DNA of 64,000 nt from Saccharothrix deserti (GTDB lineage: Bacteria; Actinomycetota; Actinomycetes; Mycobacteriales; Pseudonocardiaceae): assembly GCF_009769385.1 (NCBI RefSeq), contig NZ_ML775961.1, forward strand, positions 62,001-126,000, in the 5' to 3' direction. This document shows, one piece after another, positions 15,581 to 24,879 of the stretch (within the stretch, counting starts at the first letter, position 1; each line of letters starts with the position of its first letter). Below the pieces are notes generated by a model, which worked only from the letters and a program-made list of their open reading frames with translations, did not search any database and was not told where the DNA came from. Made by a program: the position numbers and the translations under genes.

Positions 15581-18500
15581 GTGACCACCGCGAGACGTCT
15601 GCTCAAGGCCATGGACCGGCTGCCCTACGGCGACCGACAGCGCCTCCTCGCCCGCACCGCGCGCGAACTGGCCGCCTCCGCCGACCTGGACGTCCTGCTG
15701 CGCGACCTCGACGGCCGGGGCGAGTTCGAACGGCGGGTGGCGTTGCAGATCGCGTACGTGGCGGGCCACCGCGCGTACGTCGAGCAGTGCCTGTCCGTGG
15801 ACCAGACCCCGGTGGTCCGCCGGGCGATCACCGCGGCGATCCGGCTGGACCTGCCCGCCGAGGTGTTCCTGGCCCGCTTGCCGCACCTGCCGGCCGCCCT
15901 GCGCCAGACCCTCTACAACGCCGTGCGCCGTCGGCAGCGCAGCGCGTTGGCCGAGCGGTTGCTCCCGTTGGTGCGCGACCTGTTCGGCGACCACGAGGCC
16001 GCCGGGCTGCTCCCGGTGTGTTCGCCGGCGGTGGTCGCCGAGGCGTTGCCCGACCTGGAGCACGCCGTGACCAACTGGACCGCGCTGGGCCGCCGCCACC
16101 CGACGGTGGTGCTCGACTTCATCGACGCCGAACTGTCCGCCACAGCGCCGGTGTGGTGGCCGATCGTGTGGCGGCGCGTCGGCAAGGCCGTGGTCGGCGC
16201 CGCACCGACCGAGCCGGACCGGGTGCTCGACCTGCTGGCCCGCGTCCTGCCGCACGTCCCGCTGCCGCGCCAACTCGGCCGCGTGATCGGCAGCCTGGCC
16301 CGGCACGATCCCGAACGGGTGGCGCACGTGCTGGCCGACCCGCACCGCACCGGCCCGCTGCCAGACCGGCGGTCCCTGTGGCGCGCCCTCGCCGTGACCG
16401 GTGACGAGCACCTGATCGCGCTCGCCCGCCAACTCGACGGCCCGCGCCTGGCGCGGTTCCTGCACGCGATCGCCCCCTCACGGCGGACGGCGGTGTTCAC
16501 CGGCGCGGTCGGCGACCGCCCGGACGCCCCCTTGGCCGCCGTGGACGAACTGCCCTCCGCCGCACGGGCCGCCGTCGCACGCCGGCTGCTGGCCCTGCGC
16601 CAGGTCGCGGACGACCCGGCCCGCCGGCTGGCCGTCACCGCCCGCCTGGACTGGGCCGACGCGCGCGACACCCTGCTCGCCGCGACCCGCCGCGCCACCG
16701 CGGACGAGCGCGCCGAGGCCTACCCGCTGTACCTGTCGGCCGCCGCCGCGACCCGCGACCCCGAAGTGGTCGGCGGTGTGGTCGCGGGCCTGACCAGGCT
16801 CGCCAACGAGCAGGACCCGGTGCGCGCCACCGCGATCACCGCGCTCGGCGCGATACCGGCCTGGCTGTTCCGACCGGACGAGGCCGACGCGCTCACCAAG
16901 CTGATGGTCGACGCGACCCTGGCCCGCGACTGCTCGTGGCAGACCCAGAACGCGGTGCGCGCGCTGGCGGGTGCGTTGATCCGCGAGGGCGCGGTGTCCC
17001 GTCGGCCGCGGTTGGTCGACGCCGGGTTGGCCGGGTTGGCGCGGCTGGGCCTGCACGTGCGGTGGATCGACCTGTCCGGCCTGGACCGGTCGCTGCCGCG
17101 CGGCGCGGAGCACCTGGTGTTCGAGGCGTTGCGGCCGAGGATCACCGCCGACGCCGAGCGCGGCCGGTACGAGGTGCTGCTCGGGCTCGCCTCCGGCCTC
17201 GGTCGGCGGGCGTGGGACATGGCGCCGGTGCAGGACCTGCTGGACCGGGCGCGGTCGGCCAAGAACGACGGTGTGGTGCGGCAGGCGGTGCAGCTGTGGC
17301 TGGAACCGCGCGGCCAGCGTGACGAGCGGGTGGCGCGCGTGTTGGGCGACGACCCGTCCACCATCACGTTCCCGGCGGTGCAGGGGGCTGTCTCGCGGCG
17401 CCGGACCGACCTGCTGGACCAGGTGATCGGCCGGCCCCTGCACGGCCGGTTCCTCAAGCGCGGCGAGTGGTTCCTGCCGCCGTTCCGGCAGTGCTTCGAC
17501 CGGTGGCTGCCACGCCAGGTCACCGCGTTCGCCGCCGCGTTGACGGCGCTCGCCTCGTCCCGCGCGGCGACTGCCGTCAGACGTACCCACGCCGTGCGCG
17601 CCCTCGGATGGGTGCCCGGAACGGCCGACGTGCTGCGCGGGTTCCTCACCGACGGCGAGGTGCAGGTGGTGGAGGCGGCGCTGGCCGCGCTGGCGTGGAC
17701 CGACGAGCCCGCCGACGTGCTGCCGGACCTCCTCGCGCACGTCGACACCGACCGCGCGCGGATCGCCGTCTACGCGCTGGGCCGGTGCGCCCGCTTCACC
17801 GCGCCCGAACGGCTCGGCGCCCTGCTCGCGCCCGTGCTGGACGGGCCGAAGGTCACCGCGCGCAAGGAGGCCGTGCGGCTGATCGCGCAACACCGCACGC
17901 CGGGCGCGACCGCGGTGTTGGCGCGGGCGTGGGAGAACGCCCACCGGGACGTGCGGCGCGCGCTGGTGTCCGCGACCCGCTGGTTCCCGGACGACGAGGC
18001 CGCGTGGGAGCTGCTGGCGCGGGCCGTAGCCGACGAACAGGCGGTGGCGGCCGCCGTGCTCGACCAGGGGCCGGACGTGGTGCCCCGCCGGCACCGCGCC
18101 CGTTACGCCGAACTGGTGCGGGTGGTCGCGGACTCGGCGGACCCCGACACCGCCAGGCTCGGGCTGACCGCGCTGCCCGGCTGGATCCGCTGGGCGGACG
18201 GCACCGCGGACCTGCTCGTCGGCCGGGTGGTCGACCTCGCCGACACCGCGACCTGGCAGCACGCGCTGACGGCGTTGGAACGGCTGTCCGCCACGACGTC
18301 GGACATCACGCCGCTGCGTGCCGCGGTCACCGCGCTGCTCGCCGTGGACGGCGAGTTCGACGCGGCGGAGGACCGCGACCTGCCCGCACGGCAGCGGATC
18401 GCGGCGATCGTGCGCCGGCTGTCCGGGACCCGGAGTTCGACCGAGTCCCGTGCGGCGGCGCGGGCGTTGATCCCGGACCTCGTCACGGCCGGCTACCGGT

Positions 18501-18859
18501 CGTGGTCGGTGAGCCTGGCGGTCGTCGCCGTCCCGTGGGAGGAGGAGGGCGCGGAGCTGGACGCGCTGCGCGAGGTGGCACGCCTGGCGGTGCGGCCGAC
18601 GTTGGCGCGGCAGGCCGCCGACGAGCTGACGGGCGCGCTCACGGAGGTGCTGCAGCGGCTGTCCCGGCCACGCCTGCTCGACGTCGCCTCCGCGTTGGCC
18701 GCCGAGGGCGCGGGGGAACTGGCGTTGGCGATCACCATCCCGGCCGGTCGTGACGCCGGGTGGCCGGCGGCGTGGCGCGACCTGCTGCGCGGGCTGCGGC
18801 GGCACGACGATCCGGACGTGCGTGAGGCGGCACTGGGGGTGTTCACCACCGGGGAGTGA
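15581..18859 (+). CDS. Large helical-repeat (HEAT-like) protein of unknown function
   Basis: 1,092 residues from GTG 15581; an in-frame GTG at 15545 would add 12 residues, and neither has a clear ribosome binding site. No signal peptide or membrane segment. The protein is built of repeated Ala/Leu/Arg-rich helical pairs of about 35-45 residues (for example LAALAWTDEPADVLPDLLAH and LVSATRWFPDDEAAWELLAR), typical of HEAT/armadillo solenoids. No enzymatic motif seen. Such solenoids usually act as protein- or nucleic-acid-binding scaffolds; the partner is unknown. It starts 65 bp from the divergent attenuator promoter. Confidence 0.75.
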   Translation: MTTARRLLKAMDRLPYGDRQRLLARTARELAASADLDVLLRDLDGRGEFERRVALQIAYVAGHRAYVEQCLSVDQTPVVRRAITAAIRLDLPAEVFLARLPHLPAALRQTLYNAVRRRQRSALAERLLPLVRDLFGDHEAAGLLPVCSPAVVAEALPDLEHAVTNWTALGRRHPTVVLDFIDAELSATAPVWWPIVWRRVGKAVVGAAPTEPDRVLDLLARVLPHVPLPRQLGRVIGSLARHDPERVAHVLADPHRTGPLPDRRSLWRALAVTGDEHLIALARQLDGPRLARFLHAIAPSRRTAVFTGAVGDRPDAPLAAVDELPSAARAAVARRLLALRQVADDPARRLAVTARLDWADARDTLLAATRRATADERAEAYPLYLSAAAATRDPEVVGGVVAGLTRLANEQDPVRATAITALGAIPAWLFRPDEADALTKLMVDATLARDCSWQTQNAVRALAGALIREGAVSRRPRLVDAGLAGLARLGLHVRWIDLSGLDRSLPRGAEHLVFEALRPRITADAERGRYEVLLGLASGLGRRAWDMAPVQDLLDRARSAKNDGVVRQAVQLWLEPRGQRDERVARVLGDDPSTITFPAVQGAVSRRRTDLLDQVIGRPLHGRFLKRGEWFLPPFRQCFDRWLPRQVTAFAAALTALASSRAATAVRRTHAVRALGWVPGTADVLRGFLTDGEVQVVEAALAALAWTDEPADVLPDLLAHVDTDRARIAVYALGRCARFTAPERLGALLAPVLDGPKVTARKEAVRLIAQHRTPGATAVLARAWENAHRDVRRALVSATRWFPDDEAAWELLARAVADEQAVAAAVLDQGPDVVPRRHRARYAELVRVVADSADPDTARLGLTALPGWIRWADGTADLLVGRVVDLADTATWQHALTALERLSATTSDITPLRAAVTALLAVDGEFDAAEDRDLPARQRIAAIVRRLSGTRSSTESRAAARALIPDLVTAGYRSWSVSLAVVAVPWEEEGAELDALREVARLAVRPTLARQAADELTGALTEVLQRLSRPRLLDVASALAAEGAGELALAITIPAGRDAGWPAAWRDLLRGLRRHDDPDVREAALGVFTTGE

Positions 18860-18949
18860 CCCGGACGCCGCATTGCGGGCGCGGTCGCGGGGCCGTTGAA
18901 TCGGTCCCGCGACCGCCGCCGCAACCGCCGCCGACAGTGGGAGTCACCG

Positions 18950-19564
18950 ATGACCGAGCTGACGTTGGACCCGAAGACGACCGCCCTGGTGCTGATCGAG
19001 TACCAGAACGACTTCACCAGCGAGGGCGGCGTGCTGCACGGCGCCGTCAGCGGGGTGATGGACAGCACCGGCATGCTGCCGAAAACCGTCGCACTGGTCG
19101 ATGCGGCACGGGCGGCCGGGGTGACGGTCATGCACGCGCCCATCTCGTTCGTCGAGGGCTACAACGAGATCTCCGCGCACCCGTACGGCATCCTCAAGGG
19201 CGTCGTGGACGGCAAGGCGTTCGTCAAGGGCAGCTGGGGTGCGGCGATCGTCGACGACCTCGCCCCGCGCGACGGGGACATCGTCATCGAGGGCAAGCGC
19301 GGGCTGGACACGTTCGCCAGCACGAACCTCGACTTCATCCTCCGCAGCAAGGGCATCACCACCATCGTGCTCGGCGGGTTCCTGACCAACTGCTGCGTGG
19401 AGTCGACCATGCGCACCGGCTACGAGAACGGGTACAAGGTCATCACGCTGACCGACTGCGCCGCCGCCGCCTCGCAGGAGGAGCACGACAACGCGTTGCG
19501 CTTCGACTTCCCCATGTTCTCGGTGCCGGTCACGGCAGACGACGTGATCGCGGCCCTGTCCTGA
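18950..19564 (+). CDS. Isochorismatase-family cysteine hydrolase
   Basis: 204 residues from ATG 18950 (a longer in-frame extension upstream is Arg-rich and unlike the family). The catalytic triad is visible: Asp in IEYQNDFTSEGG near residue 17, Lys in IEGKRGLDTF near residue 108, and Cys in GGFLTNCCVESTMR near residue 145. The LGGFLTNCCVEST block with cis-peptide region is diagnostic. Likely hydrolyses an amide or vinyl ether (nicotinamidase/isochorismatase-like), substrate unknown. Cytoplasmic. No functional partner next to it. Confidence 0.92.
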   Translation: MTELTLDPKTTALVLIEYQNDFTSEGGVLHGAVSGVMDSTGMLPKTVALVDAARAAGVTVMHAPISFVEGYNEISAHPYGILKGVVDGKAFVKGSWGAAIVDDLAPRDGDIVIEGKRGLDTFASTNLDFILRSKGITTIVLGGFLTNCCVESTMRTGYENGYKVITLTDCAAAASQEEHDNALRFDFPMFSVPVTADDVIAALS

Positions 19565-19724
19565 CCCGGCGGTCAACGGCCTTCGGCGACGGCGGCGAGC
19601 TCGTCCATCCCGCGCCTGACCGCGCGCAGGTCGATGGGGTGACGGCTCTGGTGGCGGCGCGGGGAGTGGATCTCATCCTTCCGATACCTCGACCCGGTTC
19701 GGTGACGCCGCCTACGTTCGTCGC

Positions 19725-20594
19725 ATGGCTTACGGCAAGGCACTGCGCGAGGCCGTCGCGGCACCGGGGACGACACCGCTGATCGGTGTCTTCGACATGC
19801 TGTCGGCGTCGATCGCGGCCCGGCACTACGACGGGCTGTTCGTCTCCGGCTTCGGTTTCTCCGCCTCCCACTACGGGCTGCCGGACATCGGGTTCATCGC
19901 CTGGCCGGACGTGGTCGGGTTCGTGCAGCGGCTGCGGCTCGCGTTCCCCCGGCAGCACCTGCTGGTGGACATCGACGACGGGTACGTGGACCCCGAGGTG
20001 GCGTGCCAGGTCGTGCGCGGCCTGGAGCAGGTCGGCGGGTCCGGCGTGGTCCTGGAGGACCAGCAGCGGCCACGGCGCTGCGGGCACCTCGCGGGCAAGC
20101 GGGTGCTGCCGCTGGACCAGTACCTGGAGAAGCTGGACCTCGTGCTGCGGACCAGGGACGAGCTGGTGGTCGTGGCGCGGACCGACGCCACCGACGAGGA
20201 CGAGATGGTGCGCCGGGCCGCCGCGTTCGCCGCGACGGACGCCGACGCCGTGCTGGTCGACGGTGTGCCCTCGGTGGAGGTGATCCGCCGGGTCCGGCGG
20301 GTGGTGCGCGGCAAGCCGCTGGTCTTCAACCAGATCGCGGGCGGCCGGTCGCCGAAGCTGTCGCTCGGCGCGCTGGCCGAGCTGGGTGTCGACGTGGCGA
20401 TCTACAGCACGCCGTGCCTGTTCGCCGCCCACGCGGCCATGGACCACGCCCTGGTGGAGCTGAAGGACCGTGACGGCGTGCTGCCCGACGACTCGATCGG
20501 CGTCGCCGAGTCCCAGGACCTGCTGGAGCGCAACATCAGCCGCCACCACGACGTGCCCGCACCGCGCGCGTCCCGACCGGCCTTCACCCGCTGA
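19725..20594 (+). CDS. Isocitrate lyase/PEP mutase superfamily protein
   Basis: 289 residues. A barrel start (PLIGVFDMLSASIAARHYDG), the metal-binding Asp pair in LLVDIDDGYVDPEVA, VVLEDQQRPRRCGH, and VVARTDATDEDEM are all ICL/PEPM hallmarks. The loop Cys of true isocitrate lyases (KKCGH) is changed to RRCGH with Cys kept, so a carboxyphosphonoenolpyruvate mutase-like or oxaloacetate hydrolase-like role is also possible. No phosphonate genes nearby. Substrate unassigned. Confidence 0.85.
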   Translation: MAYGKALREAVAAPGTTPLIGVFDMLSASIAARHYDGLFVSGFGFSASHYGLPDIGFIAWPDVVGFVQRLRLAFPRQHLLVDIDDGYVDPEVACQVVRGLEQVGGSGVVLEDQQRPRRCGHLAGKRVLPLDQYLEKLDLVLRTRDELVVVARTDATDEDEMVRRAAAFAATDADAVLVDGVPSVEVIRRVRRVVRGKPLVFNQIAGGRSPKLSLGALAELGVDVAIYSTPCLFAAHAAMDHALVELKDRDGVLPDDSIGVAESQDLLERNISRHHDVPAPRASRPAFTR

Positions 20595-20636
20595 ACCCGC
20601 CGAGCCGCCGACCGGACCTGGCTCCCGCCGGCCGGC

Positions 20637-20873
20637 TCAGCCCGGGTCGCCGCGCCGTTTGCGGTGCACCACCCAGCCGAAGTCGACGATCAGACCCACC
20701 ACGATCACGGCCAACAGCACCGCCAGCCACGTCAGCCCCGCCCGCACGCACAGCACCGCGGCCACGCCGTTGAAGACGACGCCGAACCCGGCCAGCCACA
20801 ACCGCAGGGTCAACGCGCTGCGCGGCGGCGCGGGAGGCGGCAGGTCGTCGTCCGGGCGGCGGGACGCGGTCAC
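20637..20873 (-). CDS. Small two-helix membrane protein, DUF6343-like
   Basis: 78 residues from GTG 20873, overlapping the preceding stop (GTGA). After a Pro-rich N-terminus come two hydrophobic helices (LRLWLAGFGVVFNGVAAVL and LAVLLAVIVVGLIVDFGWVV) and a basic tail HRKRRGDPG. The SALTLRLWLAGFGVVF run resembles DUF6343 proteins of streptomycetes. Function unknown. Confidence 0.6.
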   Translation of the reverse strand: MTASRRPDDDLPPPAPPRSALTLRLWLAGFGVVFNGVAAVLCVRAGLTWLAVLLAVIVVGLIVDFGWVVHRKRRGDPG

Positions 20874-21211
20874 CCCCGCCACTCCTCCTGCCAGCCGTGG
20901 TGCGTGTCGTAGGCGGCGGCGACCAGTTCCAGCACCGACCGGTCCGACGTGCCCTCGACCTCGGCCCGCAGCCACCGCGCCTTCTCCTCGAACGGCACCG
21001 GCACGCGCTCGTCCTGAGCCTCCGCCGGACCAGGCACGAGCACCAGCTCACGGCCGTCGTCGGACCGCAGGATGGCCAGCCGTCCCCGGCGTTCGGCCTC
21101 GTCCAGCAACGGCAGCTGCTCCCGCGCCAGCCGCTCCTCGTCCTCGGCCAGCCGGTCCAGGACGAACCGGCGCAGGTCCTCGTCCGGTACTCGGTTCGGC
21201 TCCACGTCCAT
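20870..21211 (-). CDS. DUF6221-like small protein
   Basis: 113 residues from ATG 21211. The N-terminal DEDLRRFVLDRLAEDEERLA and the C-terminal AAAYDTHHGWQEEWRG resemble DUF6221, whose members begin with a DLxxFLxxRLxEDE pattern and end in a His/Trp-Glu-Glu-Trp-Arg tail. Soluble, acidic, helical. Translationally coupled to the small membrane protein downstream. It is divergent from the DHA2 transporter gene. Function unknown. Confidence 0.6.
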   Translation of the reverse strand: MDVEPNRVPDEDLRRFVLDRLAEDEERLAREQLPLLDEAERRGRLAILRSDDGRELVLVPGPAEAQDERVPVPFEEKARWLRAEVEGTSDRSVLELVAAAYDTHHGWQEEWRG

Positions 21212-21291
21212 GGCCGAGGGGTATCCAAAACCACACCGGCCACACGTGCCGCTGTCGTGCCGCGGCACGCGCGGCGGGGTAGGAAGGGGTG

Positions 21292-22749
21292 ATGGTCGAC
21301 GTGTACGAGCCGGATCCACGCCGGTGGAAGGCGCTCACGGTCACGCTGGTCGCCGGGTTCATGAGCCTGCTCGACGTCAGCATCGTGTCCGTCGCCCTGC
21401 CGTCCATCCAGCACGGACTCGGCACCACACCCGCCGGTGTGCAGTGGGTCGTGTCGGGTTACGCGCTGGCGTTCGGCCTCGCCCTCGTACCCGCCGGACG
21501 GCTCGGTGACGCGATCGGGCGACGGACCATGTTCCTGTCCGCTTTGGGTGGGTTCGTGCTGTTCAGCGCCCTGGCCGGGCTGGCGCCGACGACCGGGGTG
21601 CTGATCATCGCGCGGCTCGCCCAGGGCATCTCGGCGGGCGCGCTGGCACCGCAGAACTCGGCGTTGATCCAACAGCTCTTCCGCGGTGCGGAACGTGGCC
21701 GGGCGTTCGGGTTCTTCGGTTCCACGGTCGGCATCTCCACCGCCGTCGGACCGGTGGTCGGCGGCGTGATCCTGGCCGTGGCCGGCGAGGACGAGGGCTG
21801 GCGGTGGATTTTTTACGTCAACGTGCCCATCGGCCTGGTCGCGCTGGTGCTGGCGGCCCGTTTGCTGCCCCGCGGCCGCGGTGGCCCCCGTGGACACCTC
21901 GACCTCGTCGGCGCGGCACTGCTCGGCACGGGTGTGCTGGCGGTGATGCTGCCGCTGGTGCTGGCCGAGGCGGGCGGGTTGGCGGAGCTGTGGTGGCTGT
22001 TCGGGCTCGGCACCGCGCTGCTGGTGCTGTTCGTGCGGTGGGAACGGCAGTTCGCCGCGCGCGGCGGGAGCCCGATGCTGAACATCGCCCTGTTCACCGG
22101 CACGCCCGGCTACGGCACCGGCGCGTTGCTCGGGATGCTGTACTTCATCGGCTTCAGCGGCATCTGGCTGGTGTTCGCGCTGTACTTCCAGACCGGGCTC
22201 GGCTACACGCCGCTGGAGTCGGGACTGGCCGTGACGCCGTTCGCGGTCGGGTCGGCGGCGTCCGCGGTGGTCGGCGGACGGCTGGTCGAGGCGTGGGGCC
22301 GCAAGCTGACCGTCACCGGGTTGAGCATGGTCGTCGCCGGTCTCGCGGTGACCGCCGTCGTGCTGCGGCTGGCCCCGCCGCACGTGGCGGGGTGGGCGGT
22401 CGCGCCGGCGTTGCTGGTGGCGGGCATCGGCGGCGGGTGGGTGATCTCGCCGAACACCACGCTGACGTTGCGGCACGTGCCGGTGTCGATGGCGGGTGCG
22501 GCGGGTGGCGCGTTGCAGACCGGGCAGCGCGTCGGCGCGGCGATCGGCACGGCCGCGTTGACCGGCGTGTTCTACACGGTGCTGACGGCGTCCGAGCGGA
22601 ACTTCCCGGTGGCGGTGTCGGTCGCCGTCGGCAGCGCGACCGTGGCCGTGGCCACCGCCCTGGTGGTGGGCATCGCCGAACTGCGTGCCCGACCCCGTTG
22701 TCCGTCCCCTGTGGACGGTGCCGGACACGCGATACCCGACATGCCCTGA
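21292..22749 (+). CDS. MFS drug exporter, DHA2 family (14 TM)
   Basis: 485 residues. ATG 21292 is preceded by AGGAAGGGG; GTG 21289 is an alternative. The start KALTVTLVAGFMSLLDVSIV with motif D1, then VSGYALAFGLALVPAGRLGD and GRRTMFL (motif A), and GPVVGGVILAV (motif C, antiporter) identify the EmrB/QacA type. About 14 hydrophobic helices. Proton-driven efflux of an unknown compound. Divergent from the DUF6221-like gene. Confidence 0.9.
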   Translation: MVDVYEPDPRRWKALTVTLVAGFMSLLDVSIVSVALPSIQHGLGTTPAGVQWVVSGYALAFGLALVPAGRLGDAIGRRTMFLSALGGFVLFSALAGLAPTTGVLIIARLAQGISAGALAPQNSALIQQLFRGAERGRAFGFFGSTVGISTAVGPVVGGVILAVAGEDEGWRWIFYVNVPIGLVALVLAARLLPRGRGGPRGHLDLVGAALLGTGVLAVMLPLVLAEAGGLAELWWLFGLGTALLVLFVRWERQFAARGGSPMLNIALFTGTPGYGTGALLGMLYFIGFSGIWLVFALYFQTGLGYTPLESGLAVTPFAVGSAASAVVGGRLVEAWGRKLTVTGLSMVVAGLAVTAVVLRLAPPHVAGWAVAPALLVAGIGGGWVISPNTTLTLRHVPVSMAGAAGGALQTGQRVGAAIGTAALTGVFYTVLTASERNFPVAVSVAVGSATVAVATALVVGIAELRARPRCPSPVDGAGHAIPDMP

Positions 22750-22788
22750 CCCGACCCGGAACCGGCGCGGACCGGGCACGATGGCGGG

Positions 22789-23874
22789 ATGGACCTGCTG
22801 CCCCCGACCGAGCGGCTGCTCGGCATCCGTTCGACCGCCGACCGGCCCGACGAGTTACGCCGGGCGTTGGACTTCGTGCTCGACGTCGTCGGACCCGGCT
22901 TCACCGTGGAGCGGTTCGAGGCGGGCGGGAAACCCAGCGCGCTGGTCTACCTCGGAGGGGCTCGTCCGCACTTCCGGGTGATCTTCAACGCCCACCTGGA
23001 CGTCGTGCCGGGCACGGACGAGCAGTTCCGGCCACGCCGTGACGGCGACCGGCTCATCGCCCGCGGCGCACAGGACATGAAGCTGTCCGCGCTCGTGCTG
23101 GCCTCGGTGTTCCGCGACACGGCCGCCCGGTTGCCCTACCCGATCGGGCTCCAACTCGTCACCGACGAGGAGGTCGGCGGGCGCGACGGCACCCTGCACC
23201 AGTTGGAGCAGGGCGTGACCGGGTCGTTCGTGGTGATCGGCGAGCACAGCGCGCTGCGCGTCGTGGCCGAATCGAAAGGGCTGGTCAACGTGCGGCTGCA
23301 CGCGGTCGGCCGGGCCGCGCACAGCGCGTACCAGTGGCTGGGCGACAACGCGTTGCTCAAGGTGATGCGGGCGGTGGACGCGGTGCTCGCCGAGTACCCG
23401 GTGGCCGCCGAGGAGGAGTGGCGGACCACGGTGAACGTCGCCCGCCTCTCGTCCGGGAACCAGGCGCTCAACCAGGTGCCCGCGGACGCGACCGCGTGGC
23501 TGGACGTCCGGTTCCCGCCCGAGGACACCGACTTCACCGGCCGCACGCGGGAGGAGATCGCCGCCCACTTCACCGCCCTGTGCCCGCCCGGTGTCACGGC
23601 CGCGGTCGACCACGTCGAGCCGCCGCACCGGGCCGATCCGGACGGCGCCGACCTGCTGGCGTTGCAGCGCGCCGCCCGTGCCCAGGGCTACTCGGGCGAC
23701 CTGCTGCGCAAGCACGGCGCGGCCGACTCGCGGTTCTACTTCCAGCGCGGCATCGACGCGGTGATCTTCGGCGTCGGCGGGGACGGCCAGCACGGGCCGG
23801 ACGAGTACGCCGACCTCAACACGGTCGAACCGTACCGGCGGGCGTTGACCGGGTTCCTGGAGAGCCTTGCCTGA
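22789..23874 (+). CDS. M20-family metallopeptidase (ArgE/DapE type)
   Basis: 361 residues. Metal ligands are seen in NAHLDVVPGTDEQF (His, Asp near residue 68), the bridging Asp in ARGAQDMKLS near residue 101, and the catalytic Glu-Glu in VTDEEVGGRDG near residue 127. The dimerisation lid domain (residues about 170-280) starts at KGLVNVRLHAVGRAAHSAYQ. The final His ligand is in the C-terminal QHGPDEYADL. It hydrolyses an N-acyl amino acid or small peptide in the cytoplasm. Substrate unknown. Confidence 0.9.
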   Translation: MDLLPPTERLLGIRSTADRPDELRRALDFVLDVVGPGFTVERFEAGGKPSALVYLGGARPHFRVIFNAHLDVVPGTDEQFRPRRDGDRLIARGAQDMKLSALVLASVFRDTAARLPYPIGLQLVTDEEVGGRDGTLHQLEQGVTGSFVVIGEHSALRVVAESKGLVNVRLHAVGRAAHSAYQWLGDNALLKVMRAVDAVLAEYPVAAEEEWRTTVNVARLSSGNQALNQVPADATAWLDVRFPPEDTDFTGRTREEIAAHFTALCPPGVTAAVDHVEPPHRADPDGADLLALQRAARAQGYSGDLLRKHGAADSRFYFQRGIDAVIFGVGGDGQHGPDEYADLNTVEPYRRALTGFLESLA

Positions 23875-23877
23875 CGT

Positions 23878-23893
23878 GTAACCCAGTGGTTAC
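23878..23893. promoter_or_regulatory. Operator of the ArsR gene
   Basis: GTAACC-CAGT-GGTTAC, a perfect 6-4-6 inverted repeat ending 10 bp before the ArsR start codon. The position suits autorepression. Confidence 0.7.
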
Positions 23894-23903
23894 GCTTCCG
23901 GGT

Positions 23904-24293
23904 GTGGACGAGGTGGCGGGCGCGATCGCCGACCCCGTGCGGCGGGAGATCCTGGAGATGCTGCGCGACGACGCGCGGCTGTCGGCCGGGCAGATCGCCG
24001 AGCGGTTCGCGATCAGCCGGCCCGCCGTGAGCAGGCACCTGCGGGTGCTGCGGGAGAGCGGGCTGGTGCGCGACGAGGTCGTGGGCAGGCAGCGCTTCTA
24101 CGTGCTCGACGCCTCCCGGCTGGCGCCCCTGGCGCGGTGGCTAGCCGACTTCGACCAGGCCTCGGACCGCGACCGGGTCGCGGACTCCGGTCGGCCCTCC
24201 GGCTGGGAACACCGCCTCGACGCCCTGGAGACCGAGGTCTACCGCACCCGGCGGGAACGCCGCGCCGACGAACCGAAGGAGAACACCGCATGA
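23904..24293 (+). CDS. ArsR-family helix-turn-helix regulator
   Basis: 129 residues from GTG 23904. Winged helix-turn-helix: AGAIADPVRREILEMLRDD, then AGQIAERFAISRPAVSRHLR (recognition helix) and LRESGLVRDEVVGRQRFYVL. No metal-binding Cys, so this is the SdpR-like group paired with AHSA1 proteins. The C-terminal tail is charged. Its stop overlaps the next ATG (ATGA), and a palindrome just upstream of the start is the probable operator. Confidence 0.92.
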   Translation: MDEVAGAIADPVRREILEMLRDDARLSAGQIAERFAISRPAVSRHLRVLRESGLVRDEVVGRQRFYVLDASRLAPLARWLADFDQASDRDRVADSGRPSGWEHRLDALETEVYRTRRERRADEPKENTA

Positions 24294-24790
24294 CCCCCAT
24301 CCCGACCGGTCGGCTGTTCCGCACCGACACCGGCAGCGACCTGGTGCTCACCCGGACGTTCCGCGCGCTCGCCGACGACGTGTGGGCGAGCCTGACCGAA
24401 CCCGAGCGCACCGCCCGGTGGTTCGGCCCGTGGGAGGGCGAGGGCGGACCGGGGCGCACGGTGAAGGTGCGGATGGTGTTCGAGGAGCAGGAGCCGTGGG
24501 TGGAGGTCCGCATCGACGCGTGCGACCCGCCCCGGCGACTGGCGCTGTCCATGGTGGACGAGGCGGGCACGTGGCGGATGGAATTACTGCTGTCCGAAGT
24601 GGACGGTCTGACCGAGCTGCGCCTGGTGCACCACCTCGCGACCGAGGAGGGCATCGGCGAAGTCGGCCCCGGCTGGGAGTACTACCTCGACATGCTGACC
24701 GCCTCCCGCACCGGCGCCCCGCTGCCCGACTTCGACGACTACTACCCGTCCCTGAAACCCCACTTCGAATCCCTGCCTCTCACCCCATGA
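24290..24790 (+). CDS. SRPBCC/AHSA1-domain protein
   Basis: 166 residues. The opening LVLTRTFRALADDVWASLTE, the following RTARWFGPWEGEG and the final GWEYYLDMLTASRTG are the AHSA1 (START-like) signature. Coupled by ATGA to the ArsR gene, the usual two-gene unit. Such proteins bind hydrophobic ligands; the ligand here is unknown. Soluble, cytoplasmic. Confidence 0.88.
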   Translation: MTPIPTGRLFRTDTGSDLVLTRTFRALADDVWASLTEPERTARWFGPWEGEGGPGRTVKVRMVFEEQEPWVEVRIDACDPPRRLALSMVDEAGTWRMELLLSEVDGLTELRLVHHLATEEGIGEVGPGWEYYLDMLTASRTGAPLPDFDDYYPSLKPHFESLPLTP

Positions 24791-24879
24791 CCACGTGTGT
24801 CCTACGTCCAGGATCCAGGATCGTCGCGTTCCGCGCCTGGCCCGCCCGCCCATAGCGGCGCCGGCCGTTCGCCTGACGT

